Shown one piece after another: positions 54,462 to 63,966 of a DNA stretch of 64,000 nt. Location: assembly GCF_000346485.2 (NCBI RefSeq), contig NZ_KQ976354.1, forward strand, positions 5,104,436 to 5,168,435. The letters are read 5' to 3'. The notes below the pieces were generated by a model that worked only from the letters and a program-made list of their open reading frames with translations, made no database searches and was not told the DNA's origin. The stretch comes from Scytonema hofmannii PCC 7110. GTDB taxonomy: Bacteria > Cyanobacteriota > Cyanobacteriia > Cyanobacteriales > Nostocaceae. The position numbers and the translations under genes were made by a program. Position 1 is the stretch's first letter, and every line of letters begins with the position of its first letter.

Positions 54462-55994
54462 TTAGTTTGTAACCAAGTTAAGACTTAATTGTATTGAATT
54501 TGAAAGTTGCTGACTGGAATTTTTGGCAATGTAACTATCATACTCCTCTTCTCGATTCAAAACCCGTGCTAGCAAACGTAAATTTAATCGCTTGAGCAAT
54601 TCAATAGTGATTGGTCGCTTATCACTCCAGAAAATCATTGACTCTAAAAACTCTCTAGCAGGTTTTGAATTCAATAAACTAACAAGAAAATCAGCTTCAG
54701 ATTGTGACTGACATGGTAAAAAGTAAACTGTATCATCAAAGACAACAGGTTGATTATCAATTAAACCGACTTGCACGAAATTAAGAGTTTTATAAAACCC
54801 TGAGATAGCTACTTTCCAAGGTGCAAAAGTATATTCTCCTATCCCAAAAACAGAAAATTCTGGACGATTCCGATAAATAGAACTGCGGCGCTTTGATAAA
54901 TCTTGTTTATAATTTTGAAGATAATTCCAAATATGAGGAGCATCAAACTTCAAGTGAGTTGTATCTTCTCCAATAGAACGCTGTGTAACGAGAACATATT
55001 TTCTACAATTAGACAGACGACCATTACCAATATCTGAACTTTTTAAAAGAGGATAAACCCATTCTTTGTCTAGATAAAAAATAGCACTATATCCGTTGCG
55101 GTATTTATCGACTTCACGTTCTAGTTCCATGACATTAGAACAGTCATGTTTCAAACCGGAACGCCAAATATAATCTAAATCCTTCCCTCTCAAATGTGAC
55201 CAACGCTTATAGTTTATTACATTGGACACAAGTGTATTATCATGATACCCTATCACTGGTAATGGTTTTTGCTCTGACAAATCCTCAAAAATTTCACAAG
55301 TACTTGATAGCTCTCCATCTCCAATTTGTAAGATGAATAGACAGGCATCTACAGAAGCGTTAAAGTATTTCAGCGTATCTATTTTATAGATCTGGGCGCG
55401 GATAATCCTATGTTTATACTGCCAAACATAATTTAGAATTTTTCTAGCAACTGACGTTTTGCATAATATAGCAATTGTACCAGTACGTGCTCTCAACCAT
55501 TCCAAATGCTGTAGCAACATCCATTCAGAAATATCAAAATTGCTTTTACCCGTTAAAGCATCGTATCCACTTTTTTCTTGAAAATTTGATTTTTTGGGTA
55601 AATTAGAACTTTCTAATACCCCTAAATCGGAATTAGTTACCCAAGGTGGATTACCAAGAATCAGTAGGGGATCGGGTAATGTTTTGAGAATTTCAGACCA
55701 ATTTAAGCTAAAAAAATTCCCATGAATAATATCTATAGGTAAAGATTTTTCTTCAATCTTAGTCATGAGGTAATTCAAATGCTCCTGACTCATATCAACC
55801 CCTACCAATTTAGTAAGATTTAAAAATCCTTTGCAAGCTGCCAATAAAAAGGCTCCACGTCCACAGGTTGGTTCTAAAACAGATTGTGGTGCTATACCTA
55901 ATCTCTGAACAAGCTGAGTAACCTCTAAGGCTAAATCTTGTGGTGTTTGAAAATCACCAGATTCCCATATGTTTTTAGCTTTATGTTGTACCAT
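54462..55994 (-). CDS. DNA N6-adenine methyltransferase of a type II restriction-modification system
   Basis: 510 aa. The motif order is that of the gamma class (M.TaqI-like): motif X DFQTPQDLA (about 14-22), motif I VLEPTCGRGAFLLAA (about 39-53), and the catalytic NPPW at 115-118 in LILGNPPWVTN. The remaining 370 residues hold the target-recognition region, whose specificity I cannot read. The gene follows the putative endonuclease gene by 6 bases, forming an R-M operon. It may also be longer-ranged in role, since gamma-class enzymes can work alone. Confidence 0.85.
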   Translation of the reverse strand: MVQHKAKNIWESGDFQTPQDLALEVTQLVQRLGIAPQSVLEPTCGRGAFLLAACKGFLNLTKLVGVDMSQEHLNYLMTKIEEKSLPIDIIHGNFFSLNWSEILKTLPDPLLILGNPPWVTNSDLGVLESSNLPKKSNFQEKSGYDALTGKSNFDISEWMLLQHLEWLRARTGTIAILCKTSVARKILNYVWQYKHRIIRAQIYKIDTLKYFNASVDACLFILQIGDGELSSTCEIFEDLSEQKPLPVIGYHDNTLVSNVINYKRWSHLRGKDLDYIWRSGLKHDCSNVMELEREVDKYRNGYSAIFYLDKEWVYPLLKSSDIGNGRLSNCRKYVLVTQRSIGEDTTHLKFDAPHIWNYLQNYKQDLSKRRSSIYRNRPEFSVFGIGEYTFAPWKVAISGFYKTLNFVQVGLIDNQPVVFDDTVYFLPCQSQSEADFLVSLLNSKPAREFLESMIFWSDKRPITIELLKRLNLRLLARVLNREEEYDSYIAKNSSQQLSNSIQLSLNLVTN

Positions 55995-56000
55995 TTCACT

Positions 56001-56657
56001 TTATCTTATTTTAAGAATACCGCTAATCTCTCCTGCTTTCTGTATAACACGACTGTACTGAAGCCGCCATTGGAAAGCATTTGATATTGTTAAATAACCT
56101 TGTTCGGGAGGATTGTTAAGTAACTCCTCTGCAATATTGCGTGCTTCTATCTCATCGACTGGTAGATTACGATCCATTATAAAAGCAACTAAGTCGTCAG
56201 AATTACCATCATTGGCAAGAATATTTAGGATACCACGAGTCATTTGATAATCCGCAGTACGGCTTGGCTCAATAAAGATAGTATGGTGCATATCTAACCT
56301 ACTAGTTCTATACTGATGGTCATCTGTCTTTTCGTAAACAAAAATTAGCAGCCCATATCCAAGACCAAAAATTTTTTGCCGAGCCGATTTAAACGGACAT
56401 GAAGACTGCGGTTGTCGGATGCTTGTAACTTTTATATCTATATTTAAATCTGGAAAATCTATTCCAGAAGCGGAATTTCCCAGTCCAAACTCATATGACA
56501 AAGCCAAATATGTCCGAAATTTTTGTTCCAGATAAGTTCCAACAGCTTTTCCATCAGTAACACCAAACAATGATGGTTCGTCGTAGATACTTTCTACCTC
56601 AGAAAACTTAACAGCTTCCTCTATAAGTAAATCAAGTGTCAGCAATGGCTTTACCAT
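56001..56657 (-). CDS. Putative type II restriction endonuclease
   Basis: 218 aa from the ATG at 56657, which has AAGGTGAG 4-5 bases before it; a GTG at 56666 would add three residues. The candidate PD-(D/E)XK core is SGIDFPDLNIDIKVTS, followed by LGYGLLIFVYEK as a following strand. The family is not one I can name and the recognition sequence is unknown. Its position next to an adenine methyltransferase gene in one operon is the main argument. Confidence 0.75.
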   Translation of the reverse strand: MVKPLLTLDLLIEEAVKFSEVESIYDEPSLFGVTDGKAVGTYLEQKFRTYLALSYEFGLGNSASGIDFPDLNIDIKVTSIRQPQSSCPFKSARQKIFGLGYGLLIFVYEKTDDHQYRTSRLDMHHTIFIEPSRTADYQMTRGILNILANDGNSDDLVAFIMDRNLPVDEIEARNIAEELLNNPPEQGYLTISNAFQWRLQYSRVIQKAGEISGILKIR

Positions 56658-57033
56658 ATAACTCACCTTTCATAGCAAGATACAGGATTGTTTTACCTGC
56701 TTTATTGCCTCAAATCACCTTTGTGGTCTATAACCATATATAAAGTTTAATGTCAACCCCCTAACCGTTAAATTTTAATGCGTTTGCTCTAGGAACCTGG
56801 CAGTCCCTACTTCTAAAATACATATTAAAAAAATTAATTATATGCTTGCTCAACTCAGGCAGAAAAAACGGTATTATAATTTGTAATATATCTTCCGTGG
56901 TTGTGGTCGAGATTTATAGTATCGAGCAATAAGAGGGCGTTTGGACAAGATTTAATATAATCATTCTCGCTATTGTCCTAAAAGCGAGGCCGTGAAGTCA
57001 ATTCACAGGTAGAAAAATAGTCCGAAATTCCCC
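56658..57033. other. Divergent control region between the R-M operon and the HTH-AAA gene
   Basis: About 375 bases without a gene, AT-rich, with no clear hairpin. Both promoters must lie here. No controller (C-protein) gene is present. Confidence 0.5.
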
Positions 57034-58431
57034 ATGACTCTTGATTCTCTACTTGCAATTGTAAATCACAAGCTATTGGAAACCCAAAATCGTCCTCTGA
57101 ATGATACAGAGACACTCATTCTGCGGGGTATTTGGCAGAGTCAAACCTACAGTCAAATGGCTCAAGCAGGAGGATATAGTCCTGGCTACTTGACTAATGT
57201 CGTTGCTCCGGGGTTATGCCAAAAGCTCTCACTGATTATTGGCAGGCGCGTGACCAAAAAAAACTGTCGGGCGCTGTTAGAGTTTTATGCAACTGCACAA
57301 GCTTACCAAACGATAACGACATCGCCAAGACAACTTCCTACTCACATTTGGACAAATAAACAAAAACTCCCTCGCTTTCCGAGTGGTTCTGTTCCTCTTG
57401 ATTCACCTTATTATATTCAAAACACTGCTATTCAGGAGCAAGCTTTTGCAGAAATCAGCAAACCAGGAGCTTTAATTCGGCTCGAAGCGCCAAGGGAGAT
57501 GGGTAAAACTTCTCTGCTGTTAAGAATTTTGGAATACGCTCATCATCTTGGTTATCGCACTGTTAGCCTAAATTTAGAAGAGCATCTTGAGGGAGAAATT
57601 TTAACCGACCTCAATCGATTTTTGCGCTGGCTGTGCGCTAATATTTCTTTGCAATTGGGGCTTGAGCCAAAACTAGACGACTATTGGGATTGGGATCTCG
57701 GTAGTAAGGTGAGTTGCTCTTTGTTCTTGCGGAATCACGTGCTTGAGCAGACTGGCTCTCCAATAGTTCTAGCATTGGATGATGTCAATCATATTTTTGA
57801 ATATCCACAAGTGGCAAAAGAATTTTTCCCTTTGTTGCGATCGTGGTATGAAGAAGCTAAAAGACAGCCCATTTGGCAAAAGCTGCGTCTGATTGTCATA
57901 CATTCCGCAGAAGTCTATATGCCTTTACAACTTCATCAATCACCGTTTAATGTGGGATTGCCGATTCAGTTAAGAAACTTTAACTTGGCTCAAGTACAGC
58001 AGTTATCCCAGAATTACGGGATTGATTGGGCAGATGATAATGAGGTAAAATTTCTAACAGATATGGTCGGGGGGCATCCAGCACTAGTCCATCTGGCACT
58101 ATATCACCTAAGTGGTGGTGAAATAAGTCTAACGCAACTTCTCGAAGATGCTCCTACACCAGTGGGCATTTACTATCATCACTTGCAGCGTCATTGGGCA
58201 GCTTTACAGGCACAACCAAAACTTGCATCTGCTTTTGAAAGGGTCATGCATACCACTAACCCTGTATCACTAGAATCCTTACTCGCTGACAAGCTTAGTA
58301 GTATGGGATTAATTAAGTTGGAGAACGATCGCGCAATTCCCAGTTGTCAGTTGTATCGGCAGTATTTTCTGCGAAAGTTTTCCTCTCCTAGCAGTCAACT
58401 TAGTACACCACTAAACATGAAAATTATCTAA
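57034..58431 (+). CDS. HTH (VMAP-type) plus AAA-like ATPase, conflict-system protein
   Basis: 465 aa. The N-terminal 95 residues match the HTH domain found in vWA-MoxR-associated proteins (QTYSQMAQAGGYSPGYLTNV, then GRRVTKKNCRALLEF). From about 115 comes an AAA_35-type STAND-like ATPase: FPSGSVPLDSPYYIQ, P-loop APREMGKTSLL, Walker B IVLALDDVNHIF, then a winged-helix tail (MVGGHPALVHLALYHLSGG). Walker B ends in DD where its paralogue at 58830 has DE, so hydrolysis may differ. The pair may sense and respond to invaders, but this is inferred from family context. Confidence 0.8.
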   Translation: MTLDSLLAIVNHKLLETQNRPLNDTETLILRGIWQSQTYSQMAQAGGYSPGYLTNVVAPGLCQKLSLIIGRRVTKKNCRALLEFYATAQAYQTITTSPRQLPTHIWTNKQKLPRFPSGSVPLDSPYYIQNTAIQEQAFAEISKPGALIRLEAPREMGKTSLLLRILEYAHHLGYRTVSLNLEEHLEGEILTDLNRFLRWLCANISLQLGLEPKLDDYWDWDLGSKVSCSLFLRNHVLEQTGSPIVLALDDVNHIFEYPQVAKEFFPLLRSWYEEAKRQPIWQKLRLIVIHSAEVYMPLQLHQSPFNVGLPIQLRNFNLAQVQQLSQNYGIDWADDNEVKFLTDMVGGHPALVHLALYHLSGGEISLTQLLEDAPTPVGIYYHHLQRHWAALQAQPKLASAFERVMHTTNPVSLESLLADKLSSMGLIKLENDRAIPSCQLYRQYFLRKFSSPSSQLSTPLNMKII

Positions 58432-58829
58432 CCCCCAATCCGCTCATGAATTTGAAAAAGCTAGTATAATACTGAGTAAATACAACCATGAGAAAGTCCC
58501 CACTAAAAAGTTTTGTAATATTAAGACTATAATTTGATTTTTGAAATATGGGTTTGGTGGGCTTTAGCCCTAGAAAATAAAAATTTTGCGATACTTTGGA
58601 GAGCATTAGGAAAATTAGTTGAAAGGATAATAGGCTTTACTAGAACAATTTATACTGGCTCGATAATAACGAGAATAATTCTATAAAACCCCTTGAAATA
58701 AAGTGAAGTGCAGATAATGGAAAAATCATATTAATTTCATAGATCGTCTATCGTTAAAGAAACAGTTATCACAGTTAAAACAATTGCTAATAACAATCAA
58801 ATTTTGCAAATTGTGAGTACGTTTTATAG
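58432..58829. other. Spacer between the two AAA-like genes
   Basis: About 400 AT-rich bases with no gene, repeat or clear hairpin. The second gene probably has its own promoter here. Confidence 0.5.
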
Positions 58830-61103
58830 ATGAGTAGGTTAGTTGTTTTAAGCTTGGGTCAGGGAAACTTGCGTGATGGCTTTGCTGCTGTTACCGCACA
58901 AGTTGGTGAAGCTAGCAACCCCTACCACATGAAAATGATTGCTAGTTTACCAGCCGCACCAAAAATTCTAGAACTTTATCAAAACTGGCAAGCGCTTTAT
59001 TATGCTTTCTATCAACGCCTGAGTTGTTGGCGTACTGGTGTTGAAACAGATGATTATCTTGAAATTTCAGAAGTGGGACTGACTCATGTTTCTGATGTTG
59101 ATATCGTCAAGTTATCTCAAAAGCTGTCAAAAAGACTCAATGCATGGCTGGATTCAAGAGAATTTCGCAAAATTGATCGGCAATTACGTACACAATTAAA
59201 ACCATGTGATGAAATTCGCTTGATTATAGAAACTAATGATGATTTATTGAGACATCTGCCTTGGCATTTGTGGGAGTTTTTTGAGGATTATCCCTATGGA
59301 GAAATTGCTTTAAGTGCAACAGAATATCAAAATTCTAATAGATTACCTGTTAATCACCGAAAATTTCAACTGAGAATTTTGGCAATTTTTGGAAACGCTC
59401 AAGGGATTGATATCAGTCACGATAGAATTTTTTTAGAAAAATTATCCCATCGAGCAGAAATTGAATTTTTAGTTGAGCCAAGTTTACGCAATTTGAATGA
59501 CCATCTTTGGCAGCAAGGTTGGGATATTCTTTTTTTTGCAGGTCATAGTTCCAGTCAAGAAAAAGGGATTTTGCAAATCAATCCCACAGATACAATTTCC
59601 CTTGAGAATCTGAGGTACGCTCTCAAGGAAGCGATCGGTCGTGGGTTGAAGCTCGCAATTTTTAACTCCTGTGATGGTTTGGGGTTGGCGCAGCAACTCG
59701 AAGATTTGAACATACCTCAAGTCATTGTCATGCGGGAGGCTGTTCCAGATGTGGTTGCTCAAGAATTTTTAAGATATTTCATAGCTGAATTTTCCTCGGG
59801 TAAATCCTTATATACTGCGGTGCGTTCTGCACGAGAAAGATTGCAAGCATTAGAGAAAGAATATCCTTGTGCGACTTGGCTACCAGTTATTTTCCAAAAC
59901 CCAGCCGAATCGTCAATAGTTTGGTTGCAGGATGGTGTTCGGATTGAGTGGGAGGACATGGTGAATTCGCCAAAGTTAACTCCTGGTTTTAATCTTAGGG
60001 GGATGCAACCAGAAATGCGATCGCCATTTGTCACTCCAGTTCGCCCCCAACCCATCAATCTCGATAGAGACGTATTACCTCCGTATCCCAGTGGTTCTGT
60101 TCCCTTAGACTCCCCTTACTATATTGAAAATACTGCAGTTGGCACACAGATTTACAGAGAAATTACTAAACCGGGCGCTTTAATTCGGATTAAGGCTCCA
60201 ATGTCCATGGGGAAAACTTCTCTGTTGTCAAGAATTCTGGAATATGCCAACTGCATTGGCTACCGCACAATCAGCCTAAACTTTGAAGAACAAATTGACC
60301 AGGAAATTCTGAGTGATTTGAATCGATTCTTGCGTTGGCTGTGTGCGAATATTTCCCGTCAGCTTCATATAGAGCCAAGATTGGATGATTATTGGGATGA
60401 AGACATTGGGAGTAAAGTCAGTTGTTCGCTGTACTTGCGAAACTACGTGCTCGAACAAATTGATTCGCCTGTAGTTTTGGCTTTGGATGAGGTGAACCAA
60501 ATTTTTGAACATCCCCAGGTAGCGAAAGAATTTTTGCCGTTGTTGCGATCGTGGTACGAAGAAGCGAAAAGACGACCGATTTGGCAAAAGCTGCGTCTGA
60601 TTGTGGTTCATTCAACAGAAGTGTATGTTCCCTTGCAACTTCATCAGTCACCATTCAATGTCGGGCTTCCGATTCAGTTACAAAGCTTTAGTTTTGAACA
60701 AGTCAAGCAGTTAGCTCTACGCTATGGATTGGGTTGGAAAGATGGTTTAGAAGCAAAACTTTTGATGGATATGGTTGGAGGACATCCAGCGCTGGTACAT
60801 TTAGCGTTCTATCACCTCAGTCAGCAAGAGATAACTTTGACACAGCTGCTGCAAAATTCTTCCACGCCCAAGGGCATATACTACCATCACTTGCAACGAC
60901 ATTGGGCAACCTTGGAAGCACAACCGGAATTAGCATCTGCTCTTTATACAGTGATAAATACTACAGAACCTGTGCAGTTAGAATCTGTTATTGCTTATAA
61001 GCTCAGTAGTATGGGGTTGATTAAATTGGATAATCATCAAGCAACTCCAAGCTGTCAGTTATATCGTGAGTATTTTAAATCTAAGTTTCCTCTTTTTAAG
61101 TAA
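58830..61103 (+). CDS. CHAT protease fused to AAA-like ATPase, conflict-system protein
   Basis: 757 aa. The N-terminal half (about 1-375) is a CHAT caspase-like domain with His239 in FFAGHSSS and Cys281 in FNSCDG, both present. The C-terminal half (about 410-755) is an AAA_35-type ATPase with APMSMGKTSLL and VVLALDEVNQIF, closely similar along its length to the gene at 57034. One protein thus couples an NTPase switch to a protease effector. Related proteins belong to NTP-dependent conflict systems of multicellular bacteria, where protease activation may kill or arrest the infected cell; that role is inferred here. Confidence 0.85.
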   Translation: MSRLVVLSLGQGNLRDGFAAVTAQVGEASNPYHMKMIASLPAAPKILELYQNWQALYYAFYQRLSCWRTGVETDDYLEISEVGLTHVSDVDIVKLSQKLSKRLNAWLDSREFRKIDRQLRTQLKPCDEIRLIIETNDDLLRHLPWHLWEFFEDYPYGEIALSATEYQNSNRLPVNHRKFQLRILAIFGNAQGIDISHDRIFLEKLSHRAEIEFLVEPSLRNLNDHLWQQGWDILFFAGHSSSQEKGILQINPTDTISLENLRYALKEAIGRGLKLAIFNSCDGLGLAQQLEDLNIPQVIVMREAVPDVVAQEFLRYFIAEFSSGKSLYTAVRSARERLQALEKEYPCATWLPVIFQNPAESSIVWLQDGVRIEWEDMVNSPKLTPGFNLRGMQPEMRSPFVTPVRPQPINLDRDVLPPYPSGSVPLDSPYYIENTAVGTQIYREITKPGALIRIKAPMSMGKTSLLSRILEYANCIGYRTISLNFEEQIDQEILSDLNRFLRWLCANISRQLHIEPRLDDYWDEDIGSKVSCSLYLRNYVLEQIDSPVVLALDEVNQIFEHPQVAKEFLPLLRSWYEEAKRRPIWQKLRLIVVHSTEVYVPLQLHQSPFNVGLPIQLQSFSFEQVKQLALRYGLGWKDGLEAKLLMDMVGGHPALVHLAFYHLSQQEITLTQLLQNSSTPKGIYYHHLQRHWATLEAQPELASALYTVINTTEPVQLESVIAYKLSSMGLIKLDNHQATPSCQLYREYFKSKFPLFK

Positions 61104-61224
61104 TTGATGAGTTGAAAACTTTGAGAAAAGGTAGTGTGTACATTTTGCAATTTTGATTTTGTAGTTATCGGAATTGCGGACGGTGCTTGTCCCAATACTG
61201 CTTGGTTAACGATAGTTAAAGTCC

Positions 61225-61262
61225 AGAAACCCGGTTTCTCAAAGAAACCGGGTTTCTTTATT
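61225..61262 (+). terminator. CCGGGTTTC palindrome, likely terminator of the CHAT-AAA gene
   Basis: AGAAACCCGGTTTCT and AGAAACCGGGTTTCT pair perfectly (15 bp) with loop CAA, followed by TTATTT. It starts 122 bases after the stop at 61103. The same palindrome type is found elsewhere in the window. Confidence 0.6.
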
Positions 61263-61635
61263 TCACGATTCAATTAGAATTGCTATATTATATATAAATC
61301 TTGTTATATAAATCTCATACAAAACTCATATTTTCTATAAATATAAAAAAATGTAAATTTTACATCCACTTATGTTCCATAACACCCAGAATAAGTATAT
61401 TCTTGACTTGGGTATTACATCATGAGTGTAAACACGAGAAGCCAAATACCTGAATATTATCGATCGAGACTGTAGTTCTACTAAACGATTAGCTAAATAG
61501 GGCAAGAATTTAACCCATTTTCTACAGAATCATAGCTATTAATGCACGGGTGTACTCTTTCCAGATATCCTTCGAGGTAGTTCTCAAAAACCAGAGTTAT
61601 TTGTAGAGACGCGCTGTTTGAAGCGTCTGTACGCA

Positions 61636-61714
61636 TACGAAATATCAAACTTTGCACTCCTAGAGAAACCGGGGTTTTTGGCCTCCGGCTTGACTACTGT
61701 ACTGGCGCTCTAGC
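61636..61714. repeat. Copy of the right half of the 47.8-kb element
   Basis: ATACGAAATATCAAACTTTG, GAGAAACCGGGGTTTTTGGC and GTACTGGCGCTCTAG align in order with 47819-47895. The pairing left arm is not evident here. Confidence 0.6.
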
Positions 61715-61751
61715 GCAGCATAAATCACATACAATTAGTGCAATACAATCG

Positions 61752-63254
61752 ATGAGAAATATTCAACGTCTCATTTTCATTTCAATTATCTCTATTTCAA
61801 TTGTGGTCTTAGGTTGTGTTTCTGCAGGGCTAGCAGAGACTCAAACTGACAAAGAACTTCACAGCCAGAGCCTGTTCCGACTCAAACCAGAAATCACTTC
61901 GGAAATTCCACACAATCCCGATTTAGCTAAACAACAGGCCCTTTATCCTAACACATCAAGAGTAGCTTTTATCGACAATTTTGCTTGGCAAGTTTTCCTG
62001 GCTTTAAATTGGCCGGCTGACTGTCAGCAAGGAGCTACCTTAGAAGATAAGAAAATCGGTGAGGTTCCAGATGCTCCTCGTATCTGGGAGTTCTACCGTA
62101 CCCCAGAGACGATATTCCTTTCAGCAGGAAAAGAACCATCCACACAACCAACTAAACCTTTTACTTGCTTGAATGTTACCTCTGCAAGAGGTTTACAGAC
62201 AGAAGACTCAAGCTTACAACTGACAGAGTCAGAGAAACTAGATGGCAACGAAAAGGGTACAAATGAAAATAAACCCCTTGTTGACCAGCAAGGCAACTAC
62301 ATTATTATGGAGTCATACATTAACCCACAAGAATTCAACCAAATTGTTGAAAACAAGTGGTATGACGCTGTCAACTTACAACAATTTAATAACGAAGACA
62401 AGAAGTTTGCGCTTGTGTGTAGCGAAGATGCAAACGCCAACCCGCTCAATGTTCCTTGCAGCACATACGAGAAAGAGGGCGCGATTGAGATTAAAGCAGC
62501 TTGGCGAGTTTTCGATCCACAGACATCCAATGAGGAGAAAGCTCGTTACTACACAACTAAGCGACAGAGGACGATCCCAGCACAGTCAAACGAATGTGCA
62601 AAAGGTAAAGCACTTTGTAGTGATACCGGTCAGGAATTTACTCAGATAGTTGAGGTAGGTTTAATCGGCTTTCATATTAAGCAGAAAACAAGCGAGCAGG
62701 GATGGATTTGGTCTACGTTTGAGCAGGTTGATAATGTTCCAGACAACAGTTCAAACCGTGCTCGTTACACGCTGTACAACCCAGATTGTAGCGAAAACTG
62801 TATAGAAAACAAGCCATATGTAGAGAAGCCATATCTTTGGCGTCAAGAGGCTCCTCATGCTGTCAAAAAGGTAGGGGACACAATTGAGAATCAAATCCCA
62901 TCACAGATAACTCGCTTACCAAATTCATCGCTCAATTCTCATAGATTGGAACAGAATAAGCACTGGCAAGAAGCACTGAAAGATATTTCTCAATCATCGG
63001 TCTGGCAATACTATCAACTCATTGGTACTCAGTGGCTAACAAACCCTAGTTTGCCTTACAACAAAAGTCTCAGGGACGTTACGCCAAAGTCCTCGTTAGC
63101 CAACGTTTCCATAGAACCCTACATCCCAAATAGTAGTTGCATAGAATGCCATACCGGGGCAAAACTGCGAGCTAGTAAGCAGCTTTACGTAGACTTTAGC
63201 TTCCCAATGGGTAGAGCTAATTCTAGTAATTCTAGCGCCACAAACGCTCAATAG
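61752..63254 (+). CDS. Secreted protein with one c-type heme motif (CxxCH)
   Basis: 500 aa. The signal sequence ends VVLGCVSAGLAET, which could be a lipobox (VLGC) or a type I cleavage after GLA. A conserved-looking FAWQVFLALNWPAD block lies at about residue 75. A single CxxCH heme site is near the C-terminus (Cys463, Cys466, His467 in SSCIECHTGAKL). The middle has a low-complexity segment. It resembles a family of exported cytochrome-like proteins of unknown role seen in several bacteria; I cannot name a substrate. A downstream gene in the same direction may be a partner. Confidence 0.7.
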   Translation: MRNIQRLIFISIISISIVVLGCVSAGLAETQTDKELHSQSLFRLKPEITSEIPHNPDLAKQQALYPNTSRVAFIDNFAWQVFLALNWPADCQQGATLEDKKIGEVPDAPRIWEFYRTPETIFLSAGKEPSTQPTKPFTCLNVTSARGLQTEDSSLQLTESEKLDGNEKGTNENKPLVDQQGNYIIMESYINPQEFNQIVENKWYDAVNLQQFNNEDKKFALVCSEDANANPLNVPCSTYEKEGAIEIKAAWRVFDPQTSNEEKARYYTTKRQRTIPAQSNECAKGKALCSDTGQEFTQIVEVGLIGFHIKQKTSEQGWIWSTFEQVDNVPDNSSNRARYTLYNPDCSENCIENKPYVEKPYLWRQEAPHAVKKVGDTIENQIPSQITRLPNSSLNSHRLEQNKHWQEALKDISQSSVWQYYQLIGTQWLTNPSLPYNKSLRDVTPKSSLANVSIEPYIPNSSCIECHTGAKLRASKQLYVDFSFPMGRANSSNSSATNAQ

Positions 63255-63348
63255 ATCGTTTCAAGGCTAGTATTACTACCTAATGACCGTTTTCTAACAA
63301 AACTTGATTGTTTTGATATCTAAAATCAACCAACTTGGAGCTTTAAAA

Positions 63349-63966
63349 ATGGCAGAGCAGTCTAATACAACCTACATGACATCATTACCTGAAGAGTTAC
63401 GAACTCCAGAAAACATAGCCAAGATTAGGATTATTATAAAACAATGGACTCAAATTATAGCTTGGACATGGACTACTTTTCTAGCATTTGATGGAGATGA
63501 GGAAAAGAAAAGAGAAGAGCAACAATTAAAAAATTATTTCAGTTCCATCCTGAAAAAACAAGCCCTAGCTCGTCTAGCAGCAATTGAGTATGGTGACCCC
63601 CCATCAGCTCAATTAGCAGAAGAAACAAGCAAAATTATCAAAGAAGTGATAATTGCCAATCAAACTGCACCAGATATTCAACTGACTTTATCTGATGTTT
63701 ACCAAAAATTAACTACAAACGACTACATTTTTACCGATCCTCTCATACAAGAGTTTCGCTTTGAGGTAGTAGTAGATTCATTTACTGGTAGAATTCGCAA
63801 AGATGAAGAAAACCAGGCAAAATACCTTGCTACTATTGCCTATCCGCCACGTCCTGCATTGAGTGAATTTACAGTCACAGAGGAACAATTGAATCAGTGG
63901 GTACAAGACAACAATAGCGGTGAATACCTCCCTCCGTCTGTTTATATCCCTGTTTCTGGATCGTAA
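63349..63966 (+). CDS. Unknown protein downstream of the cytochrome-like gene
   Basis: 205 aa from the ATG at 63349, which has GGAG 8 bases upstream; a start at 63304 is less well supported. It has no signal peptide or membrane segment. Helices with a TWTTFLAFDGDEEKKREEQQ block, then LKKQALARLAAIEYG and a C-terminal Pro-rich YLPPSVYIPVSGS tail are visible. I do not recognise the family. It is 94 bases from the cytochrome-like gene, so they are probably one operon. Confidence 0.65.
   Translation: MAEQSNTTYMTSLPEELRTPENIAKIRIIIKQWTQIIAWTWTTFLAFDGDEEKKREEQQLKNYFSSILKKQALARLAAIEYGDPPSAQLAEETSKIIKEVIIANQTAPDIQLTLSDVYQKLTTNDYIFTDPLIQEFRFEVVVDSFTGRIRKDEENQAKYLATIAYPPRPALSEFTVTEEQLNQWVQDNNSGEYLPPSVYIPVSGS

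Larger units (their letters stand above)
61104..61751. other. Long AT-rich spacer with a palindrome and a MITE-related segment
   Basis: It holds the hairpin at 61225-61262, a very AT-rich stretch (61270-61360) and a segment at 61636-61714 that resembles the right half of the 47.8-kb element. No gene is seen. Confidence 0.6.

Noticed and set aside
54462-56657. Assigning a recognition sequence to the restriction-modification pair
   Set aside because: The motifs show class and activity type only; specificity cannot be read from the sequence by eye.
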